From positions 1 to 64,000 of the forward strand of contig NZ_MAXC01000051.1 of assembly GCF_001693485.1 (NCBI RefSeq): 64,000 bases of DNA, read 5' to 3'. The notes beneath the pieces were generated by a model. That model was not told the origin of the DNA, searched no databases, and worked only from the letters and a program-made list of their open reading frames with translations. Below are positions 48,852-56,284 of this stretch, piece after piece (the stretch's first letter is position 1; the number at the start of each line of letters is the position of its first letter). The stretch comes from Bradyrhizobium sp. LMTR 3 (GTDB taxonomy: Bacteria; Pseudomonadota; Alphaproteobacteria; Rhizobiales; Xanthobacteraceae). A program made the translations under genes and the position numbers.

Positions 48852-50078
48852 TCAGAGCGTCAGATTTTCGGACGGCAGGCCAAGCGCCACGCGTCCATAG
48901 TTTGTTCCGGCCGCATCAAAATTGAATGCGAGGTGCGAATTCACGGCGTGAGCGTCGCGGAACTGCCGCTGCAGCGCACCTGACGTGAACAGGCTGCGTG
49001 CGCCACTTGCCGCGAACAACAGCGAGACCGCTTCGGTGCAGAGGTTCACTGCGAAGGCGCCATCCCGCCGCAACCTCGTCTTGACCGCAAGGTCTGGAAT
49101 ATGGCCCCGCCTCGCCTCGGCCATCGCATCGATGCAGTTCGTACGCATCACGAGGCGCGCCGCATCGATCTTGGCGGACGCTTCCGCGATCTTGATTTGG
49201 GTCGTCTGCAGATCGCTGAGTTTGGCACGATTGTAGGTCGAGGCCCGATGCCGCGCGAGCTCGACGTAATCATCGAGACAGGCTTGCGCATTGCCCAGAC
49301 CGACGCCCGACAATACATAAGGAAACAGCGAGAATACCGGTAGCGCATAGAGCGCGTTTGGGTTGACGACGCTTCCGGGCGTCGGTCCGCCGGTCAGATC
49401 ACTGACTGCGATGGTCATGTTCTTCGCAATGAAGCGATCCTCGACCCATACATCGTTCGACCCGGTACCGCACAGGCCCGTCGCATTCCAGGTGTCGTTG
49501 ATCCTGTATTCGCTCCGGTTGAGCAGGAATATCCGGTATTCGATACCCTCGGCCTCATCGTCCGAGGACACCACGCCCGCAAGCATGTTCCAGTCGCAGG
49601 ATTCCACACCCGAGGAGAACGGCCAATGACCGCGCAGGACGTATCCCCCTTCCGCCTTTCTCGCGCGCCCGGCTGGAAAGATGAAGGACGAGGCAATCAA
49701 CGCATCGGCATTCCTGCTCCAAACCGCGTCCTGCGCATGCTTGTCGAACATGCCCAGCATCCAGTGGTGGCTGGCAAGGTTGGCGAAATTCCATGCTACG
49801 GAAGCATCCGCCTGCGCCAATGCGTCGGAGCAATCGACCAGAGCCACATAGTCAAGCTCGGCGCCTCCGACGCGCCTGGGCTGCACGACCCGGAACAAGC
49901 CGGCGTCATGCAAATCACGTTCGGTCTCGGGCGGCAGGCGGCGGAGCTCCTCCGTCTTTGAAGCGCGACCGCGCAATTCTGGAATCAGGGCCTTGGCACG
50001 TGCAACCATGGCGGCATAGCTGTCCGAGCCCGGTCCCGCGGGCGAACCTGCATCCGGCTTGCGGCCGTGCTCCGCCAT
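48852..50078 (-). CDS. Two-component flavin monooxygenase, acyl-CoA-dehydrogenase fold
   Basis: About 408 residues starting MAEHGRKPDAGSPAGPGSDS, with GAGGAAAC upstream; a 29-codon extension was dropped. The fold resembles HsaA/HpaB group D monooxygenases (ADASVAWNFANLASHHWMLG, GHWPFSSGVESCDWNMLAGV, WNATGLCGTGSNDVWVEDRF). The catalytic Glu of real acyl-CoA dehydrogenases is not apparent. With the flavin reductase immediately downstream it forms an oxygenase/reductase pair for aromatic or heteroaromatic hydroxylation. The substrate is unknown. Confidence 0.9.
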   Translation of the reverse strand: MAEHGRKPDAGSPAGPGSDSYAAMVARAKALIPELRGRASKTEELRRLPPETERDLHDAGLFRVVQPRRVGGAELDYVALVDCSDALAQADASVAWNFANLASHHWMLGMFDKHAQDAVWSRNADALIASSFIFPAGRARKAEGGYVLRGHWPFSSGVESCDWNMLAGVVSSDDEAEGIEYRIFLLNRSEYRINDTWNATGLCGTGSNDVWVEDRFIAKNMTIAVSDLTGGPTPGSVVNPNALYALPVFSLFPYVLSGVGLGNAQACLDDYVELARHRASTYNRAKLSDLQTTQIKIAEASAKIDAARLVMRTNCIDAMAEARRGHIPDLAVKTRLRRDGAFAVNLCTEAVSLLFAASGARSLFTSGALQRQFRDAHAVNSHLAFNFDAAGTNYGRVALGLPSENLTL

Positions 50079-50198
50079 GTGTTTCCTCGCCTGCTTCGTT
50101 GCTTTACGCCGCCCGCATTTTGCCAGTCTACCGGCTGACGGCCAATGATCAAGACGGCGGAACATGGCTACTCCGCCGCAAGAGGCTGCTCAAAAACG

Positions 50199-50230
50199 CA
50201 AAAAAGCCCGGCGGCCGATGGCCACCGGGC
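50199..50230 (-). terminator. Terminator of the GNAT gene
   Basis: On the minus strand GCCCGGTGGCC pairs with GGCCGCCGGGC around a short loop, followed by a run of six T (50200-50205). It lies 38 bp beyond the GNAT stop codon and fits an intrinsic terminator well. Confidence 0.8.
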
Positions 50231-50267
50231 GAGTAGAGGCATTTTGAGACATGGAAATCCCAAGCAG

Positions 50268-50696
50268 CTATTTCATGTCCTTGCGCCAATAAAGCGTGTT
50301 CGGCCAGGCCCAGGGATGCGCTGGGCTGAACAGGCGGTAACCCGCACGAATGAAGTTGTTGGCTGACGAAATATTATCCGTAGTGTCAGATACGATCGAA
50401 TACCACCCATTCAGACGCGCACGCGCCTCCATGGCTCGCATCAGGCGCAACTGAAGCCGACGTCCGCAATGGTTGCCCAGCACGCCCACGCGGCAAAAAT
50501 AGCCGGCTTTGAAAACGTGCGTCGACGGAATGACACCGGCGAAAGCGACAGGCCTGGTTCCGCAAAACGCAAGCCACCAATGCCCCTGATCGAATTGCGG
50601 AACGGGCGCGGTATCAAGAAACGTCAACTGATGAAGTTCTGCAAGTGTGTCCGCATTATCGTCCTCGCTCCCGTCAACCTCCCGAATTTGATACAT
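50268..50696 (-). CDS. GNAT-family N-acetyltransferase
   Basis: A 142-residue protein with the GNAT layout: WLAFCGTRPVAFAGVIPS (beta 3-4), YFCRVGVLGNHCGRRLQLRL (acetyl-CoA loop, V-x-x-x-x-x-G-x-x type) and YSIVSDTTDNISSANNFIRA. It transfers an acetyl group to an unknown amine. A strong terminator lies just downstream. It sits at the edge of the phage-remnant region and could be cargo of that region, although its composition is similar to the chromosome. Confidence 0.85.
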   Translation of the reverse strand: MYQIREVDGSEDDNADTLAELHQLTFLDTAPVPQFDQGHWWLAFCGTRPVAFAGVIPSTHVFKAGYFCRVGVLGNHCGRRLQLRLMRAMEARARLNGWYSIVSDTTDNISSANNFIRAGYRLFSPAHPWAWPNTLYWRKDMK

Positions 50697-50730
50697 GTCG
50701 CACCTGCACGTTTATGTGTGCGTCAACCGA

Positions 50731-50907
50731 TCATTTGCCGAGCGTCGCCTTGATGCCGAGCCACACGGCACCGACGAATCCCGCTACGATCATCGTGACG
50801 ACTGCCTTACCCGAGCCGCGCCCGCCGTAAACGCCCTTGTAGCGCGCGGGCGCTAGCAGCGGCTCAAAGACCTTCGCTGTCGGAATTTTTAGGATGGTCA
50901 ATGACAC
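50731..50907 (-). pseudogene. Terminase large subunit N-terminal remnant fused to a membrane tail
   Basis: A 58-codon frame, GTG start at 50907, opening upstream to a TAA. It begins LKIPTAKVFEPLLAPARYKG and runs into VYGGRGSGK, the N-terminus and Walker A of phage terminase large subunits. The next residue is Ala instead of Ser/Thr, and the ATPase domain is missing. It continues AVVTMIVAGFVGAVWLGIKA, a hydrophobic segment, then stops. This is a truncated gene fused in frame to a membrane segment. It may be expressed as a small membrane protein but cannot package DNA. Confidence 0.65.
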
Positions 50908-50978
50908 GTCCTGTTCGATGGTTTCAAGCTCGCCGATTCCTTATCTCGACGCCAGAGGACAGATTGTCAGAGGCGCCC

Positions 50979-52079
50979 TTACCTTCTGAAGCGAAGCAAG
51001 CCGAAAAGAAAGTCGTCGTCGATCCTATCGTCGCGCGCCGATAGGCTCTTCGAAAAATTCAGGATCGGAAGGGGAAAGGGTAGATCGGGCTCCGGCTTGC
51101 CGGTGGCGATACCGGGTGGTGTTTCGGCTCGCGGCGGCGCAAGCGAATATGTCGCTCTCGGCGCACTGACTGGTGGTGAGGAACTCCAGTTTCCGAAGCG
51201 GTCAGGAAGTGAAGTCGAACGAGGAGACGAGGAATTCTCATCAGACGGAACGAAAGGCACCGCTCGAGCGCCCACGTCGAATGCAGATATTTCGGGTTGG
51301 CCGGCAACGCGACGAGCTAGATATCGCTCTGGCTTTCCGCCCGTGGTCCCCTGAGTTCCTATTGGCGGCAGCCAAGCAGGGTAGCCCTTATTTTTCGAGC
51401 GATTCTCCCGAGGAGAAGTATCCGGGGTTTCGAACCGTTTATCGAACGCGTCTTGACGAACCTCGGTCAGCGACGAATTCGTTGGCACGAACGGCACTGC
51501 GTCAAGAGGAGGCACCGCCATGTTAAGTGGATTTGTCAGGCGTCGATCAAACCCTGGAACCCGAACGGCATGTGCACTGCCATTTGCCGGATCAACTACG
51601 ATGAGCCGATTAAAGACTTCAGGGAGCACGGCACCTGGCCCGAGAAAGCCTCCCTGCTTCAAGGCTCCGGCTGCAAAGGAATTGCTGTTTTGGGAATATG
51701 GACGATACTCGTAACCAGTGGCGTTAACGCCGTCACCGAATCGCTTCATTCGATCCCATTGAAAGCTGAGATCATCACCACTGGCAATCATCGTATGCGG
51801 CTTGTCCAGCGATGCAGTGCCGATACCTTTGTCTCGGTACGCTCTTAGCCGCCGAAACGGCGAATCCGTATTCCTTGTGCTGTCTAGCTGCCGCTCCTCG
51901 CTGGAGAATGCGATCAGTTTTTCGATATTGCGATTGAACTTCCGTTCTGGCACCCCCTCTAGTGTGTGGTGGACTCCATTGGAGTCGATGTAGTTCAACA
52001 CGATATGGTGCGCTAAGACCTTTCCAAAATATGGCAACGCCGTCGCATTGGTGTAGGTGAGAAAAATTCTTTCACGCAT
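50979..52079 (-). CDS. Permuted-papain-like protein with Ser at the Cys position; Pro-rich tail
   Basis: A 366-residue protein in the phage-remnant region. Residues 1-190 show His (HHIVLNYIDSNGVHHTLEG, His24/25) followed by YEYRPYSQNSNSFAAGALKQ, the order and spacing of circularly permuted papain-like enzymes (PPPDE/LRAT/NlpC types, usually NCNSF). The expected Cys is Ser132 here. Residues about 200-350 are Pro/Ser-rich and probably disordered, ending in basic residues. No signal peptide. It could be an inactive or serine-based hydrolase, or a phage cargo toxin. The fold assignment is by motif only. Confidence 0.6.
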   Translation of the reverse strand: MRERIFLTYTNATALPYFGKVLAHHIVLNYIDSNGVHHTLEGVPERKFNRNIEKLIAFSSEERQLDSTRNTDSPFRRLRAYRDKGIGTASLDKPHTMIASGDDLSFQWDRMKRFGDGVNATGYEYRPYSQNSNSFAAGALKQGGFLGPGAVLPEVFNRLIVVDPANGSAHAVRVPGFDRRLTNPLNMAVPPLDAVPFVPTNSSLTEVRQDAFDKRFETPDTSPRENRSKNKGYPAWLPPIGTQGTTGGKPERYLARRVAGQPEISAFDVGARAVPFVPSDENSSSPRSTSLPDRFGNWSSSPPVSAPRATYSLAPPRAETPPGIATGKPEPDLPFPLPILNFSKSLSARDDRIDDDFLFGLLRFRR

Positions 52080-52316
52080 TGACTATCTCGCTGACCGTTG
52101 TGATGAATGCTGAGCGGCCAAGTCTTTACGCTCAAATCAATGATTAACAGGGCTGTCGTTCTATTGCCCTCGAGGCGTAGGGGACGTGGGGCGTTACGTC
52201 ATGATCACCGATTGCACGGGTCTTAAACCGCAATTTGTCCTGGCGGCACATGGAACGATAGTGCATCCGTTGCCGACTGCTCGACGACGTCAGTCAATGT
52301 GCGATCGTAATGGAGA

Positions 52317-52799
52317 TCAACGGAGCCAGTAATTGAGCCAATTGCCCAGGATGCACCAAGCATAGTCCGGGCTGATAACGTCGAGACGATCGCACTTGCT
52401 CACCCACCCAGCGCTGTGAGTATCGGACTTCTTCTTGATGGCGTAATACGCGAACTGAACCTTGACGTCATCGCTCCAGAAACGAACAAGGTAATACTTC
52501 GCGTGCGGATTGTAGATTATTGGCTGGATGAATCTCCATCGGGTGGCTTCCTGCAACAGGAGGTCGGTATCGCAATCCTCAAGAGGGGAGTATCGCTCAT
52601 TGAGCTCGACGAAAGGCATGATCCAGTTTTTTTCTTTTGACAGCAACTGATCGATCTCAGCGAAATAGGACTTTGCTTTTTCCAAGCAGAGGGCGGGATC
52701 GGCGCGAACGGTCGATGCTTGGATAAGCAGCAGTGAGGAAGCAGCCAGCGAGAACACCATCGAACGGGCTAGGGAGGTTGTCATCTTCTGATAAGTCAT
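52317..52799 (-). CDS. Secreted hypothetical protein
   Basis: A 160-residue exported protein. The signal peptide covers about 1-33 (LARSMVFSLAASSLLLIQAS, cleavage near VRA-DP). The mature part has Cys in ALCLEKA, EDCD, SKCDRL and AWCILG, so two disulphides are possible, and many aromatic residues (WSDDVKVQFAYYAIKKK). No family was recognised. It lies 240 bp upstream of the papain-like gene on the same strand, within the phage module. A periplasmic partner or immunity role is a guess. Confidence 0.65.
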   Translation of the reverse strand: MTYQKMTTSLARSMVFSLAASSLLLIQASTVRADPALCLEKAKSYFAEIDQLLSKEKNWIMPFVELNERYSPLEDCDTDLLLQEATRWRFIQPIIYNPHAKYYLVRFWSDDVKVQFAYYAIKKKSDTHSAGWVSKCDRLDVISPDYAWCILGNWLNYWLR

Positions 52800-52898
52800 T
52801 TGGAAGCCACTCGTATCTAGAGGTTCAAGCCGCTTTATCGACGGATGACCCTATCGATCCCGTGAGGATTTCTCGTGCATTCTCCTCCTGATAGCATC

Positions 52899-53261
52899 CT
52901 ATAGTTTCAGCAATTTTTGTGCAGATGCGGCAGAGGCCGTGTTCATAAGTGTCTGCTTGCCTTGTGCTTCATTTCGAATCGGGGCACTTGATGAGGCCTC
53001 AAGCGCTTGCCCGCTCCCTTTTCCAGGATGCACAATGACGCGCTCAATCCGATGAATCAGTTCAAGCGCGCCCTCACCGCTGTTCTCCAGCGGCTGCGTT
53101 GCCTTGCCCCAGCCGCGATCGAGGATGGCGTTGGCGGCGGACACGCGGGCGGCTGGCGTTGCATCCTTGCTCCGCATGATGCCGACGAGAACACGGATTG
53201 CGGTTCGAGTGTGGCTGCGCGCGAGCGATCGGATCTCAACAAGAGCCTTTGCTTTGCCCAT
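52899..53261 (-). CDS. Phage-type protein, terminase small subunit-like
   Basis: A 120-residue protein starting MGKAKALVEIRSLARSHTRT. The central part, AARVSAANAILDRGWGKATQ, is characteristic of small proteins found just before phage terminase large-subunit genes in rhizobial prophages. A C-terminal low-complexity tail follows (Ala/Ser-rich). Its ATG follows the TAA of the preceding gene with no gap. The terminase large-subunit remnant lies 2 kb downstream on the same strand, with two cargo-like genes between. Confidence 0.65.
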   Translation of the reverse strand: MGKAKALVEIRSLARSHTRTAIRVLVGIMRSKDATPAARVSAANAILDRGWGKATQPLENSGEGALELIHRIERVIVHPGKGSGQALEASSSAPIRNEAQGKQTLMNTASAASAQKLLKL

Positions 53262-53423
53262 TTAGGCTTCTCGCCGGGACGATCCGCCATGCTTGTCTGG
53301 ACTTGCATCGACACGGCCGATGGAGGGCTCTCGCAGAGTAGTGCGAAAGGAAATTGTTGGAAAATCCGTCTGCGCGTCATCGCGTTTGGGATGCGGGATG
53401 AACTGATTGATGTCGGTGCTCAC
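53262..53423 (-). CDS. Small phage-module protein, unknown function
   Basis: A 53-residue hydrophilic protein starting at a GTG (MSTDINQFIPHPKRDDAQTD), preceded by an ideal GGAGGAG site. It overlaps the stop of the 23-residue membrane ORF and abuts the terminase-small-like gene, which supports it being real. No family was recognised. Confidence 0.5.
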   Translation of the reverse strand: MSTDINQFIPHPKRDDAQTDFPTISFRTTLREPSIGRVDASPDKHGGSSRREA

Positions 53424-53491
53424 GACAACTCCTCCGATACGGCGATGACGATGAGGCCGACAAGTGCAAGCGAGATCAGGCAGGCGGTCAT
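53420..53491 (-). CDS. Tiny membrane protein, 23 residues
   Basis: MTACLISLALVGLIVIAVSE is a single hydrophobic segment with a short acidic end. GGAG lies nine bases before the ATG. The stop codon overlaps the next gene's GTG start (GTGA). It is the first gene of the three-gene phage-like row 53491 to 52899. Confidence 0.45.
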   Translation of the reverse strand: MTACLISLALVGLIVIAVSEELS

Positions 53492-53749
53492 CGGCTTTTC
53501 TCCAAAAAAGAAATGTGCGGCATGATCGCGGTGTGCAGGCGCGGATCATTTGGGGCGCGAACCTTATCCCGTCGGGGCCGCGTGCGGCGCGTGACGATCC
53601 GCGCCGCGGACCGGCATGTTCGCGCATGCCGGCCAATTGGGTGGTGATGGAAGGTTCGGACGGCGGCGCACTCGTGACGCCCGGGCGGGGAGCGTTGGGA
53701 GTTGCGGCGTCGACGTGCGACCGCCGTCCGATTCGAGAATTCCAAACAA

Positions 53750-53832
53750 AAAGCCCGCGACGGATTTCTCCGTGCGGGCTTTGCAATTTTCGCGATGATG
53801 GCGTTATGCCGGTGATTTGCCCGACATGTCAA
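53750..53832 (+). repeat. Hairpin-plus-core repeat, copy 1
   Basis: A strong hairpin (AAAGCCCGC with GCGGGCTTT, inner arm ACGGA with TCCGT; 53750-53782) resembles a terminator. It is followed by GCGATGATG and the core tgatttgcccgacatgtcaa. The same order of parts occurs twice more within 600 bp. Confidence 0.75.
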
Positions 53833-53924
53833 ACCGTTTTCGAGTGGTCAGCGAATTGCGGAAAATTCGACGAAACGGCTTCGACAATTCGAAATCGCCC
53901 TGGCCGAAACTCTATGAAGTGAAA

Positions 53925-54003
53925 AGCCCGTCACCGTTTCCGGCGCGGGCTCTGCAAGATCGGCGATGATGTCATCGTGCACCTGATTTGCCCGACACGT
54001 CAA
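53925..54003 (+). repeat. Hairpin-plus-core repeat, copy 2
   Basis: AGCCCG pairs with CGGGCT around a 15-base loop (53925-53951), followed by CGGCGATGATG and the core tgatttgcccgacacgtcaa. It is colinear with copy 1 but with a weaker hairpin. Confidence 0.75.
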
Positions 54004-54104
54004 GTACCGGAGCAGCCTCAAATCGAACGCAGCGATATCGAAACGAAATCGTTGGCCGTGGATGGCGCAACCCGCGGTTCAACTGAGCGCAAGGAGGCCA
54101 TCGG

Positions 54105-54182
54105 ATATTTTTCGTTGCTGCCATACTCACGCTTCTGTCGGGCTTGTTCTATGCGGCAAGCCGTCACGACATGGCTCGCTAG
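54105..54182 (+). CDS. Possible tiny membrane protein with an ATA start
   Basis: A 25-codon frame, IFFVAAILTLLSGLFYAASR, is a single hydrophobic segment with a basic end. An ideal AAGGAGG lies seven bases before an ATA codon, and no ATG or GTG is available in frame. It may be a mutated (ATG to ATA) small gene or use a rare start. It is followed 8 bp later by another small membrane ORF. Confidence 0.3.
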   Translation: MFFVAAILTLLSGLFYAASRHDMAR

Positions 54183-54190
54183 GTGCGGCG

Positions 54191-54289
54191 ATGTGCCAAT
54201 ATCGCAGCCCGTTCTGTGACAATCCACTGCTGGTACTGGTGGTGGCAGGCTTGGCCGCATGCTGGGGCGTGTTCGTCAGCGTGCGCTGA
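54191..54289 (+). CDS. Tiny membrane protein, 32 residues
   Basis: The frame reads MCQYRSPFCDNPLLVLVVAG and then a hydrophobic stretch ending in SVR. It has two Cys before one membrane segment. AGGTG lies six bases upstream of the ATG. It stands between copies 2 and 3 of the hairpin-plus-core repeat, next to the possible ATA-start ORF. Coding is plausible from start site and hydrophobic pattern but unproven. Confidence 0.4.
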   Translation: MCQYRSPFCDNPLLVLVVAGLAACWGVFVSVR

Positions 54290-54303
54290 TGTGCTCTTTC
54301 GGA

Positions 54304-54361
54304 GGCCCCTGCGAGTTTCCGTGATGATGCCGCTTTGCCGGCGATTTGCCCGGCGGGTCAA
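54304..54361 (+). repeat. Hairpin-plus-core repeat, eroded copy 3
   Basis: The hairpin arm is degraded (gcccctgcgagtttcc), but GTGATGATG and the core cgatttgcccggcgggtcaa keep the order and spacing of copies 1 and 2. The rest of 53492-54381 holds no convincing gene apart from the two tiny ORFs. Confidence 0.65.
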
Positions 54362-54381
54362 ACGGCACGCTTTATTGCGGC

Positions 54382-54666
54382 TTATTGCGGCGCCCGATTA
54401 GCCGGGTGAACCGGCTTTGGTACGGGCGGTTCAGGCTCCACCTCAAGCTTCGGTTCGGTTGGCATGACCTGCGCACCGGCTGCCCGTGCAGCTTCACCGG
54501 TGGTGCTGTAATTGGCGATCGTTGGGTGCTGTACTTTCGGCTTGTTCCACGGCCCATGGTCAACGATCAGCATGCCGAGCATGCCGAGAATGGCGACCCC
54601 AATCGCGACCTTCAATGGCGCGCCACCGCTTCTGATCAACTGATCTTCAGTCAATTCTTTCGCCAT
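54382..54666 (-). CDS. Small membrane protein with Pro-rich tail
   Basis: A 94-residue protein starting MAKELTEDQLIRSGGAPLKV; the longer frame was trimmed. One membrane segment (KVAIGVAILGMLGMLIVDHG) is followed by a periplasmic or cytosolic tail ending in a Pro/Glu-rich part (EPKLEVEPEPPVPKPVHPAN). No enzyme motif. It may span or link layers of the envelope. Divergent from the next gene, which begins 170 bp away. Confidence 0.65.
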   Translation of the reverse strand: MAKELTEDQLIRSGGAPLKVAIGVAILGMLGMLIVDHGPWNKPKVQHPTIANYSTTGEAARAAGAQVMPTEPKLEVEPEPPVPKPVHPANRAPQ

Positions 54667-54836
54667 CGGAAAATCCGCGTTGCTTCCTCTTGCCAAATCA
54701 AATCCGGACGATGCCGAAAGTTCCCTCATCGATCTGCCAGAGGTGGACCTTTTGGAACAAATGTATTGGCCCCGCATTGTCGGAAGTTAGCCGTCGCTCG
54801 GCGGATGCCAAAGCGATCAAGGATGAGTTGCAAATT

Positions 54837-55091
54837 GTGAATGAAACCTCAGGACCATCCCAGCCCGGCATGGCGGAGCGCGCCGTTGATACCGCGACCG
54901 ATGTGTCACGCACGCTGACAGAAGTGTCCGCCGCGCTGCAGACCGCGGTCGGCCGGCTAAGCGATGCAGTCACGGCGGCACGGAAACCGGGAATGCCGCT
55001 CTCGACCATAAGCGCGATCACTCGCGAAGCGCCGCTGGCCAGTCTGTTCGTCGCCTTTTTGTTCGGTGTCGCGATCGGACGTCGCCGCTAG
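54837..55091 (+). CDS. Small membrane-anchored protein, DUF883-like
   Basis: About 84 residues from a GTG with AAGGATGAG upstream. A long amphipathic helix (AVDTATDVSRTLTEVSAALQ, AVGRLSDAVTAARK) is followed by a C-terminal membrane segment (LASLFVAFLFGVAIGRRR). This resembles ElaB/DUF883-type tail-anchored proteins. It converges with the phasin gene 8 bp away. The N-terminus is uncertain because the frame is open further upstream. Confidence 0.6.
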   Translation: MNETSGPSQPGMAERAVDTATDVSRTLTEVSAALQTAVGRLSDAVTAARKPGMPLSTISAITREAPLASLFVAFLFGVAIGRRR

Positions 55092-55099
55092 CAGGCCCC

Positions 55100-55453
55100 T
55101 CAGAGCTTGCCCTTCGTCGAATCCTTTGCGGTTGACATGACGCCGCCGGTTATCTGTCGCATATGTTCGCCCGCGTTGGTGAACTGGCTGCGCAGGAATT
55201 CAGACTGGATCTGCATCGCTTCCTGGAGATCGGTCGCATGGACCAGCTTGCGGGCATGCTCGAACGCAGCCTTCATATTCTGTTCGGTAAACGACAGCGC
55301 CTGCTTGGAAATTTCCGTACCCGCACCCGGCATCGACGTCATGGACTTTCCGGCGGCATCGAAGAACATGCCGAACGCCTTTTCTGCCTGGTCGATGGTT
55401 CTCTCGGCCAACTCGCGCAGTTCGGCCGGGACTTCGAGTTTCGGTTCAGTCAT
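55100..55453 (-). CDS. Phasin family protein
   Basis: A 117-residue, mostly helical protein with the phasin pattern: ELRELAERTIDQAEKAFGMF, KQALSFTEQNMKAAFEHARK, EAMQIQSEFLRSQFTNAGEH. Phasins coat polyhydroxyalkanoate granules in the cytoplasm; some members have other roles. No PHA biosynthesis gene lies in the window. The start is a clear ATG. Confidence 0.88.
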   Translation of the reverse strand: MTEPKLEVPAELRELAERTIDQAEKAFGMFFDAAGKSMTSMPGAGTEISKQALSFTEQNMKAAFEHARKLVHATDLQEAMQIQSEFLRSQFTNAGEHMRQITGGVMSTAKDSTKGKL

Positions 55454-55733
55454 GGTCGCTTCTCCAATGTCGACATTGGCAGGTTAGCACAATTCCCGGC
55501 TGCGTCTGCGCCGTATTGGACCCGAGCTTCGCTGTAGGCCCCGGTGGCCGCCATGGCCCAATCTCAAAAATGACCCAAGGAATGATTTCCTTCCCTCGCG
55601 GCCCGTAGCCGTACGGGTGCGGTGCCCGATTCCAATGGTGGCAACAGTATGGCATAGTGATTCGGGCTTAGGGATGGGCTGTCGGTGGCGTTGCGTCTCT
55701 GATTTTAAGTCTCTCTTGGGACATGGAGATAAG

Positions 55734-55919
55734 ATGCTGCAAACATTTCGACCGACGCCAACCTGCACGCGCTTTCAAACCAGCATAGAAATGCCGTGCA
55801 TGAAATGCGGCGCACAAATGCGGCTCGCCACGATCGAGCCACGCGACCAGAATTACGACGTGCTGACCTACCACTGCACGCCTTGCGACTCTGGCGAGAG
55901 CTTCCTGAAGGCGCGCTGA
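55734..55919 (+). CDS. Small zinc-ribbon-like protein
   Basis: A 61-residue protein from the ATG at 55734, with GGAGATAAG just before it. Four cysteines form two knuckles (MPCMKCGAQ and HCTPCDSGE), as in zinc-ribbon proteins. The middle part (RLATIEPRDQNYDVLTYH) looks like two short strands. It converges with the next gene without a gap. Function unknown. Confidence 0.65.
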   Translation: MLQTFRPTPTCTRFQTSIEMPCMKCGAQMRLATIEPRDQNYDVLTYHCTPCDSGESFLKAR

Positions 55920-56126
55920 TTACGAGTCGTTCAGCACGGCGATCCCCGCCTGCGTCAGCACGATCCCCTCCTCGCGCACTTCGACCAGGCCGAGACCCGT
56001 CAATGTTCTCAAGTCTTCGTCGCTGACCGGCGACAGTTTCAGTCGGCGAGCCTGGATGTCCCGCAACGTCCAGCGGAGATCGATCGCCTTCTCGAGGCTG
56101 AATTCAGCGAAAGGATTTTCTGCCAT
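55920..56126 (-). CDS. Small hypothetical protein, winged-helix-like
   Basis: A 68-residue soluble protein. EKAIDLRWTLRDIQARRLKL is helical, followed by DEDLRTLTGLGLVEVREEGI and VLTQAGIAVLNDS, an arrangement like the last helix and wing of a small DNA-binding domain. No signal peptide. The function and the DNA-binding idea are both unproven. Confidence 0.6.
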   Translation of the reverse strand: MAENPFAEFSLEKAIDLRWTLRDIQARRLKLSPVSDEDLRTLTGLGLVEVREEGIVLTQAGIAVLNDS

Positions 56127-56284
56127 TCGCTTCCAAATATTGGGCCATGGAGATCAGACTCATATTTTCCCGCCATCCGCGGCGCACCCGATAATGCGGA
56201 GATGCCCGCCAGGTTCCCCGACGAGCGAGCAGCTCCGGAAATGACCGGGCTCGATCGGTCGAAAGGCCGGCGCGGCTGCTCTTC

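Noticed and set aside
53464..53922. A 152-codon plus-strand frame over the repeat region
   Set aside because: It runs through the hairpin-plus-core repeat and has no domain or start signal; the DNA is better explained as repeat.
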